Of a stretch of 64,000 nucleotides of DNA, positions 9,121 through 17,685 are shown piece by piece (position 1 is the first letter of the stretch; each line of letters starts with the position of its first letter). The stretch comes from Sporolactobacillus sp. THM19-2 (lineage in GTDB: Bacteria > Bacillota > Bacilli > Bacillales > Sporolactobacillaceae). The notes under the pieces were generated by a model. It searched no databases and was not told the origin of the DNA. It saw only the letters and a list, made by a program, of their open reading frames with translations. Where the stretch lies: NCBI RefSeq assembly GCF_004153195.1, contig NZ_SEMC01000002.1:124001-188000 (forward strand). The letters are read 5' to 3'. Made by a program: the position numbers and the translations under genes.

Positions 9121-9179
9121 CGAACGGGATCCGGAAAGAGGCTCCTGTTCGTCACATCGGACAGGAGCCTCTTATTTAT
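9121..9179 (+). terminator. Hairpin 2 of the ilvD leader: attenuator-like terminator with alternative pairing
   Basis: A 15-bp stem (9137-9151 with 9158-9172, one G-U pair) is followed by a weak U-rich tract, TATTTAT. Its 5' arm can instead pair with CGAACGGGA at 9121-9129 over nine positions including one G-U, which would prevent the terminator. This mutually exclusive pairing resembles a transcription attenuator, though the U-run is poor. Confidence 0.55.
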
Positions 9180-9211
9180 CCTCAAAAAAAAACAGAAGGG
9201 ATGAAGAATCA

Positions 9212-10930
9212 TTGAGGAGTGACGAAATCAAGAAGGGATTAGACAGAGCACCGGCCCGCAGCCTGCTGCGCGCAACCGGAGTGGTTAAAAATGCTGAAGA
9301 TATGCAGAAACCGTTCATCGCCGTGTGCAATTCCTACGTCGATATTGTCCCCGGGCACGTCCATCTGCGTGAACTGGCAGACGTCGCCAAAAAGGCCATC
9401 CGTGAGGCGGGGGGTATTCCGTTTGAATTCAATACCATTGCTGTTGATGACGGCATCGCCATGGGGCACATCGGGATGCGCTATTCCCTGCCAAGCCGCG
9501 AGCTGATTGCCGATTCTGCAGAAACGATGATCAACGCCCACTGGTTTGACGGCGTCTTTTACATGCCAAACTGTGACAAAATCACACCGGGGATGCTGAT
9601 GGCTTCCGTGCGAACCAATGTCCCCGCCATCTTCTGTTCCGGCGGACCGATGAAGGCCGGACTGTCGGCCGATGGTAAAGCCCTGACGCTGTCATCCGTA
9701 TTTGAGGGACTCGGCGCTTTTAAAGAAGGGCAGATCACGAAAGAAAAATTCCTCGACATTGAATCCTCAGCCTGTCCGTCCTGCGGGTCCTGTTCCGGCA
9801 TGTTTACCGCGAACTCGATGAACAGTCTGATGGAGATGCTTGGCGTCGCGCTTCCCGGTAACGGGACAACGCTTGCCACCTCTGAAGACCGACGCGATCT
9901 GGTCAGAAAGTCGGCTTTCAGGCTGATGGATCTGGTGAAAAACAACGTCCGGCCCCGCGACCTCATCACACGCCAGGCGCTGGATGACGCCTTTGCCCTT
10001 GACATGGCTATGGGCGGCTCGACCAACACCGTTCTCCACATGCTCGCCGTTGCCTCGGAAGCCGGCATTGATTATGATCTGAACCGGATCAATCAGATTG
10101 CTGAAAAGGTGCCTTATCTGGCGAAAATTGCCCCCAGCTCCGCCTTCTCGATGCACGATGTACACGAAGCCGGCGGCATCTCGGCCATTATCAAAACACT
10201 GGTTGATATGGGCGGCGTCGTCCATCCCGACAGGCTGACGGTCTCCGGTCATACAATCCGCGAAAATACAGCAGACGCTGAAATCAAAAACCAGAAAGTG
10301 ATCCATCCGCTCTCAAATGCCTACAGAAAAACCGGGGGTCTTTCCGTATTGTCCGGTAATCTGGCACCAAAAGGCGCCGTCATCAAAGTCGGCGGGGTCG
10401 ACCCTTCCGTAAAAGTATTTACCGGCAAAGCGATCTGCTTCAATTCACATGATGAGGCAGTCAAAGCCATTGACAATCATACCGTCCGAAAAGGTCATGT
10501 TGTAGTCATCAGATATGAAGGACCAAAAGGCGGACCGGGCATGCCGGAAATGCTTGCTCCGACTTCATCGATTGTCGGCCGCGGACTGGGCAAAGACGTG
10601 GCCCTGATCACGGATGGGCGCTTTTCCGGTGCAACCCGCGGGATATCTGTCGGTCATATCTCACCTGAAGCGGCATCAGGCGGCCCGATTGCCCTCGTTC
10701 ATGACGGCGATACAGTAACCATTGATCTGGTCAACCGTACAATCCGGCTCGCTGTTTCCGATGATGAACTGGCTGAACGCCGGAAGCACGTGAAACCGTT
10801 TGTCCCGAAAGTGCGGACCGGCTATCTTGCCCGTTACGCCGCGCTTGTCACATCCGCACATACCGGCGGGGTGATGCGGCTGCCGGAAGCCTGGACAAAG
10901 GCGGAAGAAGCTGCTGAACCTGTTAAGTGA
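9212..10930 (+). CDS. ilvD: Dihydroxy-acid dehydratase
   Basis: 572 residues. It converts 2,3-dihydroxy-3-methylbutanoate (or -pentanoate) to the 2-oxo acid in valine, isoleucine and leucine synthesis and supplies the 2-oxoisovalerate used by LeuA. Candidate Fe-S ligands are C39 (IAVCNSY), C121 ([10 protein letters not shown]) and C194 ([11 protein letters not shown]). The frame is open to 9083, but family homology begins [19 protein letters not shown], so the start is the TTG at 9212 preceded by AGAAGGG. It is preceded by the attenuator-like leader and followed by the PanS-like gene. No ilvBHC are in the window. Confidence 0.95.
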   Translation: MRSDEIKKGLDRAPARSLLRATGVVKNAEDMQKPFIAVCNSYVDIVPGHVHLRELADVAKKAIREAGGIPFEFNTIAVDDGIAMGHIGMRYSLPSRELIADSAETMINAHWFDGVFYMPNCDKITPGMLMASVRTNVPAIFCSGGPMKAGLSADGKALTLSSVFEGLGAFKEGQITKEKFLDIESSACPSCGSCSGMFTANSMNSLMEMLGVALPGNGTTLATSEDRRDLVRKSAFRLMDLVKNNVRPRDLITRQALDDAFALDMAMGGSTNTVLHMLAVASEAGIDYDLNRINQIAEKVPYLAKIAPSSAFSMHDVHEAGGISAIIKTLVDMGGVVHPDRLTVSGHTIRENTADAEIKNQKVIHPLSNAYRKTGGLSVLSGNLAPKGAVIKVGGVDPSVKVFTGKAICFNSHDEAVKAIDNHTVRKGHVVVIRYEGPKGGPGMPEMLAPTSSIVGRGLGKDVALITDGRFSGATRGISVGHISPEAASGGPIALVHDGDTVTIDLVNRTIRLAVSDDELAERRKHVKPFVPKVRTGYLARYAALVTSAHTGGVMRLPEAWTKAEEAAEPVK

Positions 10931-10996
10931 GGTCATTTGGATATCGTGAACCCGATTCACTGACCGGCTATCCGCCGATATTCAGAGTTCATCAAT

Positions 10997-11040
10997 AGAG
11001 AAAAAGGATATACACAAAAGAGAAAAGGGATATACACAAA
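10997..11040 (+). repeat. 22-bp tandem duplication before the PanS-like gene
   Basis: Two adjacent 22-bp copies (10997-11018 and 11019-11040) differ at one base. Each holds a purine-rich AGAAAAAGGA-like stretch and ATATACACAAA. A third partial AGAAGGG follows and serves as the ribosome site of the next gene. Confidence 0.85.
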
Positions 11041-11058
11041 CAGAAGGGATTGAAGTCA

Positions 11059-12036
11059 TTGAGATGGGTTGTTTCTGCCGGACATTTTCTGGGACGATAC
11101 TTTGCCTTGTTTGTTCTGGCTGCTGCTGTTGTCAGTTATTTTCAGCCCGGGCTGATTACCTGGGTCCTCCCTTATGTTTCTTATTTACTGGGTATCATTA
11201 TGTTCGGGATGGGTATGACTCTGAAACGTTCTGACTTCGCCGCCGTTTTCAAACGGCCGAAAGATGTCATCGTCGGGGTCTGTGCCCACTACCTGATCAT
11301 GCCGCTGGTCGCATTCGGATTATGCTACATTTTTCAACTGCCGGGTCCTGTCGCGGTCGGCGTGATTCTCGTCGGCTGCTGTCCAAGCGGTACCGCATCC
11401 AATGTCATGTGCTACCTGGCCAAAGGAGATGTTGCGCTCGGCGTTTCGATCGGCGCTGTCTCAACATTTATCGCACCGGTCATGCTGCCGCTTCTGCTCT
11501 GGCTGCTTGCCGGGCGCTGGGTCAGCATCCCGGCTGCATCGCTGTTCCTCAGTGTCGTGGAAATCGTTATCATTCCCATTGTCCTCGGAGTGCTGGTCAA
11601 TACGTTCTTCGGCAATAAAGTTCAGCAGGTCACCAAAGCCCTGCCGCTGGTGTCAACCGTATCGATCATCCTGATTGCCGGCGGTGTCGTCGCTGCCAAC
11701 AACACCCGACTTTTTGCCGTCGGCACGCTTGTTCTGATTCCGGTTATTATCCTGCATAATCTGCTGGGGTTTGGTCTGGGGTTTCTGTTCAGCCGACTGC
11801 TCGGCATGAATCATGCGAAAAGCCGTGCGATTACATTCGAAGTCGGCATGCAGAACTCGGCTCTGGGCGTCACCCTGGCGATGGCTTTCTTCACGCCGGT
11901 TGCGGCCATACCCGGAACTCTGTTCAGCGTCTGGCACAACATGTCCGGCTCGCTTCTTGCATCCTGGTGGGCAGGTAAGAAAACCGCCGATGGGAAAAAA
12001 TCGGCGGTTCACACCACACCCACTGCAGCAAACTGA
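11059..12036 (+). CDS. Bile acid:sodium symporter family transporter, PanS-like
   Basis: About 325 residues with around nine or ten hydrophobic segments and the BASS-family motifs VGCCPSGTASNVMCYLAKGD and FEVGMQNSALGVTLA. The closest characterised members take up ketopantoate (PanS) or related 2-oxo acids with sodium. Following ilvD, whose product 2-oxoisovalerate is the precursor of ketopantoate, this fits an oxo-acid carrier, but the substrate is inferred. The frame opens at a TTG at 11050; the TTG at 11059 has AGAAGGG ten bases upstream, an arrangement nearly identical to ilvD, so I chose it. Confidence 0.8.
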   Translation: MRWVVSAGHFLGRYFALFVLAAAVVSYFQPGLITWVLPYVSYLLGIIMFGMGMTLKRSDFAAVFKRPKDVIVGVCAHYLIMPLVAFGLCYIFQLPGPVAVGVILVGCCPSGTASNVMCYLAKGDVALGVSIGAVSTFIAPVMLPLLLWLLAGRWVSIPAASLFLSVVEIVIIPIVLGVLVNTFFGNKVQQVTKALPLVSTVSIILIAGGVVAANNTRLFAVGTLVLIPVIILHNLLGFGLGFLFSRLLGMNHAKSRAITFEVGMQNSALGVTLAMAFFTPVAAIPGTLFSVWHNMSGSLLASWWAGKKTADGKKSAVHTTPTAAN

Positions 12037-12063
12037 TTCATCTTTTAAGGGTCTCATATTTCT

Positions 12064-12095
12064 GCGTATCGGTTTTTCCGGTACGCTGTTTTTTT
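12064..12095 (+). terminator. Terminator of the ilvD-panS unit
   Basis: GCGTATCGG pairs with CCGGTACGC (one G-U) across a five-base loop, followed by TGTTTTTTT. Confidence 0.8.
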
Positions 12096-12167
12096 CTGCA
12101 TCGATTGCCGGGCCAGCCTGAAAAATTGGGCTCAGACGATGGACGCTTGACTTTCTGTTTTATACTG

Positions 12168-12203
12168 AAAAAAGCCGCGGCATGCATGCCGCGGCTTTTT
12201 TTT
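12168..12203. terminator. Bidirectional terminator after the PTS gene
   Basis: A perfect palindrome GCCGCGGCAT/ATGCCGCGGC (12174-12195) flanked by six A and eight T. It can end the PTS gene on the minus strand and back up the terminator on the plus strand. Confidence 0.9.
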
Positions 12204-12210
12204 GCTTCTT

Positions 12211-14205
12211 TTATTTTTTATACAGTTTGATCGATTCATCACCGGCCGACGTGTTCCCGTATATCGGAGCCACTGCGGCATAGGTGTTTGTATTCGTGAT
12301 GATAACCATCGTTGTGGTATCATATCCGGCTTCTTTAATTTTATCGGGTTCGAAAGTGACCAGAAGATCACCTTTATGCACTTTCGTGCCGTTCTTCACT
12401 TTCGGCTCGAAATATTTGCCATTCAGCTTCACGGTATTAATACCAATGTGAATCAGGGCTTCAGCGCCGTTATCCGATTTGATCCCCCAGGCATGGCCGG
12501 TCGGATAGGCGACGGTCACTTCTCCGTCAACCGGAGAGACTACTTTTCCCTCGGACGGGATGATGCCGACGCCCTTGCCCATCGCCTCAGAGCTGAATAC
12601 CGGATCGCTCACACGCTTGAGCGGAACGGCCTGACCGCCCAGAGGACTGTAAACCGTATCTGCAAGCTGCAATCCGGTTGTGTCGACAGACGGTTCTTCC
12701 GTATCAGCAGCAGCTGCTTCACGATCTGCGTCGCCAAGCTTTGCGGCAACAGCAGCCGATTTTTTCTCGGTCAGGCTCTTTTTCCCGGAAGTCACTCCGG
12801 CAAAAAGCTTCTCTGAATTGCTTTCATTAAATCCAAACAAAACAGTGAGTAAAAACGAAACCAGCCAGGCTACACAAGCAGCCAGAAGACCGAGCCACAT
12901 GCTGGAATTCGGACCAACGAAAAGCGGCAGCTCAAAGATATTCATAATTGGCGAATACTGAAAGACCCGGATTCCGGTAAGGCCAACAATCACGCCGCCG
13001 ACTGCTCCGCCGATCAGGCCGAAAATAAAGGCTTTTTTATACTTCAGGTTGATCCCGTAGATGGCCGGTTCCGTAATCCCGAAGAACCCGCTGACGGCCG
13101 CGGAAAAAGCGATACCCTTGTTTTTCGCTTTTTTCGCCCGGAAAGCCGCTCCGGTAACGGCACCAAACTGGGCATAAACAGTGACGAACATCACGGCAAG
13201 CAGGGTATCAAATCCATAGGTATCAATATTCACGATGGACAGCGGCAGAATGCCCCAGTGCAGACCGAAAATGACAAAGATCTGCCAGGTCCCGCCGAGA
13301 ATCCCGCCGGCAATCGCCGGGCTCAGGTCATACAGAAATCTGTAACCATTGGCCAGACCCTGACCGAGCAGGTTACCAAGCGGTCCAATGATCAGGAAAG
13401 TCAGAAGACCGGCAACGATCAACGTCAGAAACGGGACAAAGACCAGCTGGGTGACCGCCGGAAGATGTTTTTTAAACCAGCGCTCGACGTAGCTTTCAAG
13501 CCAGATTGCAAGGATTGTCGGGATGACAGCCCCGCCATAGGTTTTAAATTCAACTGCATAACTGCCGAGATGGGCCACCTCCGGAATCGCCCGGTCGGTC
13601 AGCGGATAGATCATCGCGCAGGCGAGTGCAACAGCAATATAGCGATTCGTGTTGAATTTATCTGCAGCCGTGATAGCAATGAAAATAGGCAGCAGCGTCA
13701 GAATCCCGCTGGCAAGTGTGTTAATGATGATGTAAATGGGCGAGCTGAGGGGCAGCCAGTGAAAGGTAGAAATGAGAATGGCAAGTCCCTTCATGACGCC
13801 CGCACCGGCCAGAACAGAAATAAATGGTGTAAAAATGCCGGATAAAACGGCAATAAACTTTTCAAACGGACTTTCTTTCTTCTGCGGTGTATCCGAACCA
13901 GAGCCGTTTTCACTTTCGGCGGTTGTTGCTGTATCACTGTCACTGGCCTTGAAATGGTACTTGTCCATAATGGCATCAAATACAGGAACCACCTTGTCTC
14001 CGATGACGACCTGGTACTGACCGCCGGCACTCACTGCCGACAGGACCAGCGGTAACTCTTCAAGTGCTTCCTTATTTGCTTTAGCATGATCCTTCAGTCT
14101 GAACCTGAGCCGTGTCGCACAGTGAACCAGAGAAGTCACATTATCTTTACCCCCGACATTGGCCACAATATCATCCGCAAGCCGGGCGTAATCTACTTTG
14201 CTCAT
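12211..14205 (-). CDS. Beta-glucoside-type PTS permease EIIBCA
   Basis: 664 residues in the order EIIB, EIIC, EIIA, as in BglP. The EIIB phospho-cysteine is C29 (LVHCATRLRFRL). EIIC spans roughly residues 105-455 with about ten hydrophobic segments and the GITEPAIYGI motif. The EIIA histidine is near residue 586 (ALIHIGINTV). It imports and phosphorylates a beta-glucoside or related sugar using phosphate from HPr. No phospho-glucosidase or LicT-type antiterminator is adjacent, so the sugar cannot be told. ATG with AAGGGGG upstream; a cre site lies before it. Confidence 0.9.
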   Translation of the reverse strand: MSKVDYARLADDIVANVGGKDNVTSLVHCATRLRFRLKDHAKANKEALEELPLVLSAVSAGGQYQVVIGDKVVPVFDAIMDKYHFKASDSDTATTAESENGSGSDTPQKKESPFEKFIAVLSGIFTPFISVLAGAGVMKGLAILISTFHWLPLSSPIYIIINTLASGILTLLPIFIAITAADKFNTNRYIAVALACAMIYPLTDRAIPEVAHLGSYAVEFKTYGGAVIPTILAIWLESYVERWFKKHLPAVTQLVFVPFLTLIVAGLLTFLIIGPLGNLLGQGLANGYRFLYDLSPAIAGGILGGTWQIFVIFGLHWGILPLSIVNIDTYGFDTLLAVMFVTVYAQFGAVTGAAFRAKKAKNKGIAFSAAVSGFFGITEPAIYGINLKYKKAFIFGLIGGAVGGVIVGLTGIRVFQYSPIMNIFELPLFVGPNSSMWLGLLAACVAWLVSFLLTVLFGFNESNSEKLFAGVTSGKKSLTEKKSAAVAAKLGDADREAAAADTEEPSVDTTGLQLADTVYSPLGGQAVPLKRVSDPVFSSEAMGKGVGIIPSEGKVVSPVDGEVTVAYPTGHAWGIKSDNGAEALIHIGINTVKLNGKYFEPKVKNGTKVHKGDLLVTFEPDKIKEAGYDTTTMVIITNTNTYAAVAPIYGNTSAGDESIKLYKK

Positions 14206-14218
14206 GATTCATCCCCCT

Positions 14219-14233
14219 TAAAACGTTTGCAAA
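14219..14233 (-). promoter_or_regulatory. cre site (CcpA) of the PTS permease gene
   Basis: Minus-strand TTGCAAACGTTTTTA matches the cre consensus WTGNAARCGNWWWCA at 14 of 15 positions. It lies between the promoter (TTGATT, 17 bp, TAAAAT) and the ribosome site, where CcpA would block transcription. Confidence 0.75.
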
Positions 14234-14402
14234 TATATTTTATACCATGTAAGCGATTAAATCAAAATTATTTTTTTATAATATACTTAAAATCCCCATA
14301 CATAAGTTTTTATGTTGATCAGCTTGCACCCGCAGGATGGTTTTTAAAGAATAATATTTTCTCTTTATATTATTTATTAAGATATTTTATTTCATATCAT
14401 GT

Positions 14403-14432
14403 GAAAAAAAAAACCGCCCTGTCAGGCAGCAG
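14403..14432 (-). terminator. Possible terminator of the acetyltransferase gene
   Basis: A short CTGCC/GGCGG stem is followed by ten U on the minus strand. The stem is weak but the U-run is long. Confidence 0.5.
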
Positions 14433-14445
14433 ACGACCCCACCCG

Positions 14446-15246
14446 TCAGAATCCGGCCATCATCCATTTTCCAATATCAATAAAACCAAGCTTTTTATAA
14501 ATCCTTCCGGCCGCGGGATTCGTATAGAAAAGACAGGGTTCCTTGTGCTCAGCCTGCAGGACGCCGATCAGTTTCGTCAGACACTTTGTTGCAAGGCCGC
14601 GGTGTTCCCAGTCTTTTCGTGTACAGACGCCGATAATCATCGCAGCCTGTCCTGTTTCAGCCGTGGTCGACACCGCACTGACCGGCTCATCATTTTTTTC
14701 AATATAAAAGGTACGTGAAATGCCCTTTTCCATGTTCTCACGCAGTACTTCGGGGCGCTCGTCTGTTGTCCCGGTGAATTCAGCGATCTCCCTACGCAGT
14801 GCAATGATCCGGTCAGCCTCCTCAGGGAACAGCATCTTCACTTCCATGCCGGAAAGCTCCCGGTTGACCGGCCTGCCGAGAGGACGCCTGGCATAATAAC
14901 AGACTTTCCTGCTTTTCACCGAACGTCCTGCAAACGGCAGAATTCCGGCAGCATATTCTTCGATACCGGAGACCATGTTCATCCGGCTGTCCTGCCGGAG
15001 GATCCTGCCCCAGGCTTCACCGTCCAGCCGCTCCGGATCTTCTGCATACGGGATATAGTTTTCACGGTACCGGAGCATGATGGATGCCAGTGCCCCATTC
15101 TGATCAAAATCACCCCATACCGTCACGACATCACTGTTAAAACCGAACGCCTCGATGTCCCCGATAATAAACAGGTTCTCTGCCGGGCGTTTACCTGCGT
15201 ACGCTAAAACTGTTTCTCTGTCTTTTTCCGTGAGCCGCCGAATCAT
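14446..15246 (-). CDS. GNAT-family N-acetyltransferase
   Basis: 266 residues. The C-terminal half is a GNAT domain: AAMIIGVCTRKDWEHRGLAT carries the acetyl-CoA pyrophosphate-binding loop and CLFYTNPAAGRIYKKLGF the typical end. The N-terminal half is divergent, as in the two-domain ZwrA-like group. The substrate is unknown. Start ATG with GGGAGG upstream. It is monocistronic between a PTS gene and a tautomerase, with no functional link visible. Confidence 0.8.
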   Translation of the reverse strand: MIRRLTEKDRETVLAYAGKRPAENLFIIGDIEAFGFNSDVVTVWGDFDQNGALASIMLRYRENYIPYAEDPERLDGEAWGRILRQDSRMNMVSGIEEYAAGILPFAGRSVKSRKVCYYARRPLGRPVNRELSGMEVKMLFPEEADRIIALRREIAEFTGTTDERPEVLRENMEKGISRTFYIEKNDEPVSAVSTTAETGQAAMIIGVCTRKDWEHRGLATKCLTKLIGVLQAEHKEPCLFYTNPAAGRIYKKLGFIDIGKWMMAGF

Positions 15247-15388
15247 TTCCTGTCTGCCTCCCTGCTGTCTATTTAAGAATACAAGAAAGAATATATTTTT
15301 TATATTTTATTCGAAAACAGGGCTTAAGGGAATGACAGAGGACACAGACAAATTCATTTTTCCGTCAGATGACCGTGCATCCATTCCA

Positions 15389-15778
15389 TCACAGTTTTCC
15401 TGTCAGAAACTGAGCTTCGCCGCGTCCGAAGCTCCAGTCACTGACACCGTTTTCAACAATCGATATGAACAAATCGTCCGCCCGGATGCCGCAGTGCTTC
15501 TCAAGCTCTTCAGCGAGATACTGAAAAAGAGTTTCTTTCTGGTGAATGGTTCTCCTCCGGCTGATGATGCTGATGATCACCAGATCTTTCGAACGGGAAA
15601 AGCCAAGGCCGCTATCCTCGATCACCAGCTCATGGGCCGGATGCTGATGAACGATCTGATAACGATCGCGCGCCGGCACGTCAAAAGCCCGGATGACCGC
15701 CCGGTGCGCCGCATCCAGCAACTGTTTCACTTCTTCCCTGCTGCGTCCTTCAATGAGATCAAAACGTAATAATGGCAT
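15389..15778 (-). CDS. Tautomerase-superfamily protein
   Basis: 129 residues beginning [13 protein letters not shown], so Pro1 becomes N-terminal after Met removal, the catalytic residue of the family. The longer length and the [13 protein letters not shown] and ISIISRRR segments fit the malonate-semialdehyde-decarboxylase-like (Tautomerase_2) group rather than 4-oxalocrotonate tautomerase. The natural substrate is unknown. It lies downstream of the siderophore operon but is separated by a terminator. Confidence 0.8.
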   Translation of the reverse strand: MPLLRFDLIEGRSREEVKQLLDAAHRAVIRAFDVPARDRYQIVHQHPAHELVIEDSGLGFSRSKDLVIISIISRRRTIHQKETLFQYLAEELEKHCGIRADDLFISIVENGVSDWSFGRGEAQFLTGKL

Positions 15779-15925
15779 TGAACCATCCCCCCTGCCTGAC
15801 TGTTATCTTAAACATATGCAGGAGGGGGTCCGTATTTGAATCATCATTCCTGTTTCCACCGGGATGCGGCAGGCGTACGGATCCGTTTTGTGGCATCCAT
15901 CCGCGCCACCGGACGCGCTCCCAAA

Positions 15926-15953
15926 GTAAAAGGCCGGGCATCCCCGGCCGCCT
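15926..15953 (-). terminator. Terminator of the siderophore uptake operon
   Basis: Minus strand GGCCGGG/CCCGGCC stem followed by TTTTACTTT, shortly after the stop of the binding-protein gene. Confidence 0.65.
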
Positions 15954-15968
15954 GTTACCGTCATTTTT

Positions 15969-16910
15969 TCACTTCACTGCACCCGCCACTTCATCAATCA
16001 TGATGTTCAGCGATTCGATCCCGCCACCTGAAAAATACCAGACTTCCGGGTTCAGAAGAACAATATGTTTGTTTTTATAGGCAGAGGTCCGTTTCACCAG
16101 ATCGTTTTCAATGACCTGCTTTGCAGAAGGTTTCTGAGTCACCACGGCACTCCGGTCAACCACGAAGAGGTAATCCGGATTCTTTTTGCTGATGTATTCT
16201 GTCGAGATGCTCTGACCGTGGGGTGAGGCTTCGATATGTGAATCAACAGAGGTAAATCCAAAGAGATCATTAATCAATCCGTAACGCGATCCGGAACCAA
16301 ATGCGGATGCTTTTCCTTCATTGGCAATGATCGTCAGCGTCTTCTGATCTTCCGGTACTCTGGCTTTCAGATCGGCAATTTTCTGATCAATCTTTTTTAT
16401 CTCTGCTTTTGCTTTAGACGTTTTTCCGACTATTTTGGCCAGTTCAAGGGTATTTTCTTTAAACGAATCGAGATAGTTTTTTTCGTCGACGGTCAGCTGA
16501 AGGGTGGGTGCGATCTTCTCAAATTTCTCATTCAGATCGGTCAGCCGGTTCGAACTGATGATCAGGTCAGGTTCGAGGCTGTTGATTTTCTCCAGGTCGA
16601 CTTCCTTCAGGTTGCCCAGGTTTGCATATTTATCGCTGTCATACTGCTTCAGATAGGCCGGTACATTCTGTCGGGGGAGCCCGACGATGTGACCGGATGC
16701 TCCCAGTTTATCAAGTGAGTCCAGTACGCCATAATCAAGAACAACGATCCGTTTCGGATGTCTGGGAACAGAAACCGTCCCGTTTGTACCTTTAATCTTG
16801 ATCGTCTCCTGCTCACCGGTGTTCCCGGCACCGGCACCGGCATCTGTGCCACAGGCGCTGACCGTCAGCAGAAGCAGAAGTGAAGCGAGAGCAGCTATGA
16901 TTTTTTTCAT
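15969..16910 (-). CDS. yclQ: Petrobactin-type siderophore-binding lipoprotein
   Basis: 313 residues. A lipoprotein signal with lipobox TVSAC (Cys20) anchors it outside the membrane. The periplasmic-binding fold is evident (RIVVLDYGVLDSLDKLG; KNPDYLFVVDRSA; EVWYFSGGGIESL) and resembles B. subtilis YclQ, which binds petrobactin. It hands the ferric siderophore to the YclNO-like permeases. The frame extends to 16988, but GGAGGAG stands eight bases before the ATG at 16910. Last gene of the four-gene operon. Confidence 0.9.
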   Translation of the reverse strand: MKKIIAALASLLLLLTVSACGTDAGAGAGNTGEQETIKIKGTNGTVSVPRHPKRIVVLDYGVLDSLDKLGASGHIVGLPRQNVPAYLKQYDSDKYANLGNLKEVDLEKINSLEPDLIISSNRLTDLNEKFEKIAPTLQLTVDEKNYLDSFKENTLELAKIVGKTSKAKAEIKKIDQKIADLKARVPEDQKTLTIIANEGKASAFGSGSRYGLINDLFGFTSVDSHIEASPHGQSISTEYISKKNPDYLFVVDRSAVVTQKPSAKQVIENDLVKRTSAYKNKHIVLLNPEVWYFSGGGIESLNIMIDEVAGAVK

Positions 16911-16926
16911 CTTTCGAACTCCTCCA

Positions 16927-17685
16927 TCATTTGAAATACAGGCAGTACCTGCAGTGATTGATCTCAGTGATGTGCAGCGGCATGTCATAAATCTGATTTA
17001 ATGTGTTCTCCGTCATGATTTCCGCGGCCGGTCCCTGGGCGACAATTTTCCCTCCGCGCAGACCCACCATGTAGTCCGCATAACAGGAGGCAAAATTGAT
17101 ATCATGAAGGACGAGGACAATGGTTTTGCCAAAATCATCGACGAGTCTCCTCAATGTTTTCATCATTTGCACAGAGTGCTTCATATCAAGATTATTAAGC
17201 GGTTCGTCAAGCAGCACGTATTCGGTGTCCTGGGCGATAATCATGGCGATGTACGCCCGCTGCTGCTGGCCGCCTGACAGTGCGTCGATGTATCTGCTCC
17301 TGAGCGGTGTAAGGCCCATATAATCCAGCGCCTGGTCAACCGCTTCGCGATCTTCTTTCCTGAGTTTTCCTTGCGCGTACGGAAAGCGTCCGAACGAAAC
17401 CAGGTCCTCAACAGAAAGCCGTGACGTGATATGATTGCTCTGACGCAGGATGGCCAGCTTCTGCGACAGGGCCCGGCTCTTCCATTTGCTGATATCTGTC
17501 CGGTCAATCAGGACGTTACCGCCATCCTTTTTCAGCAGCCGGCTGATGATGCTGAGCAAGGTGCTTTTCCCGGCGCCGTTTGCTCCGATAAATGCCGTGA
17601 TTTTTCGCTGCGGCAGCTGCAGATTGATCGAGTCAAGAACCACTTTGTCATGATATTTTTTCGTTACTTGTCTGACTTCAAGCAT
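16927..17685 (-). CDS. yclP: Siderophore ABC transporter ATPase
   Basis: 252 residues of the FecE/FhuC-type ATPase family. Walker A is GANGAGKST (K40), the signature LSGGQQQRAYIAM, Walker B EYVLLDEPLNNLD, and the H-loop VLHDINFA. It powers ferric siderophore import through YclN and YclO. ATG with AAGGAG upstream, overlapping the end of the preceding permease gene by eight bases; yclQ follows after 16 bp. Confidence 0.92.
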   Translation of the reverse strand: MLEVRQVTKKYHDKVVLDSINLQLPQRKITAFIGANGAGKSTLLSIISRLLKKDGGNVLIDRTDISKWKSRALSQKLAILRQSNHITSRLSVEDLVSFGRFPYAQGKLRKEDREAVDQALDYMGLTPLRSRYIDALSGGQQQRAYIAMIIAQDTEYVLLDEPLNNLDMKHSVQMMKTLRRLVDDFGKTIVLVLHDINFASCYADYMVGLRGGKIVAQGPAAEIMTENTLNQIYDMPLHITEINHCRYCLYFK

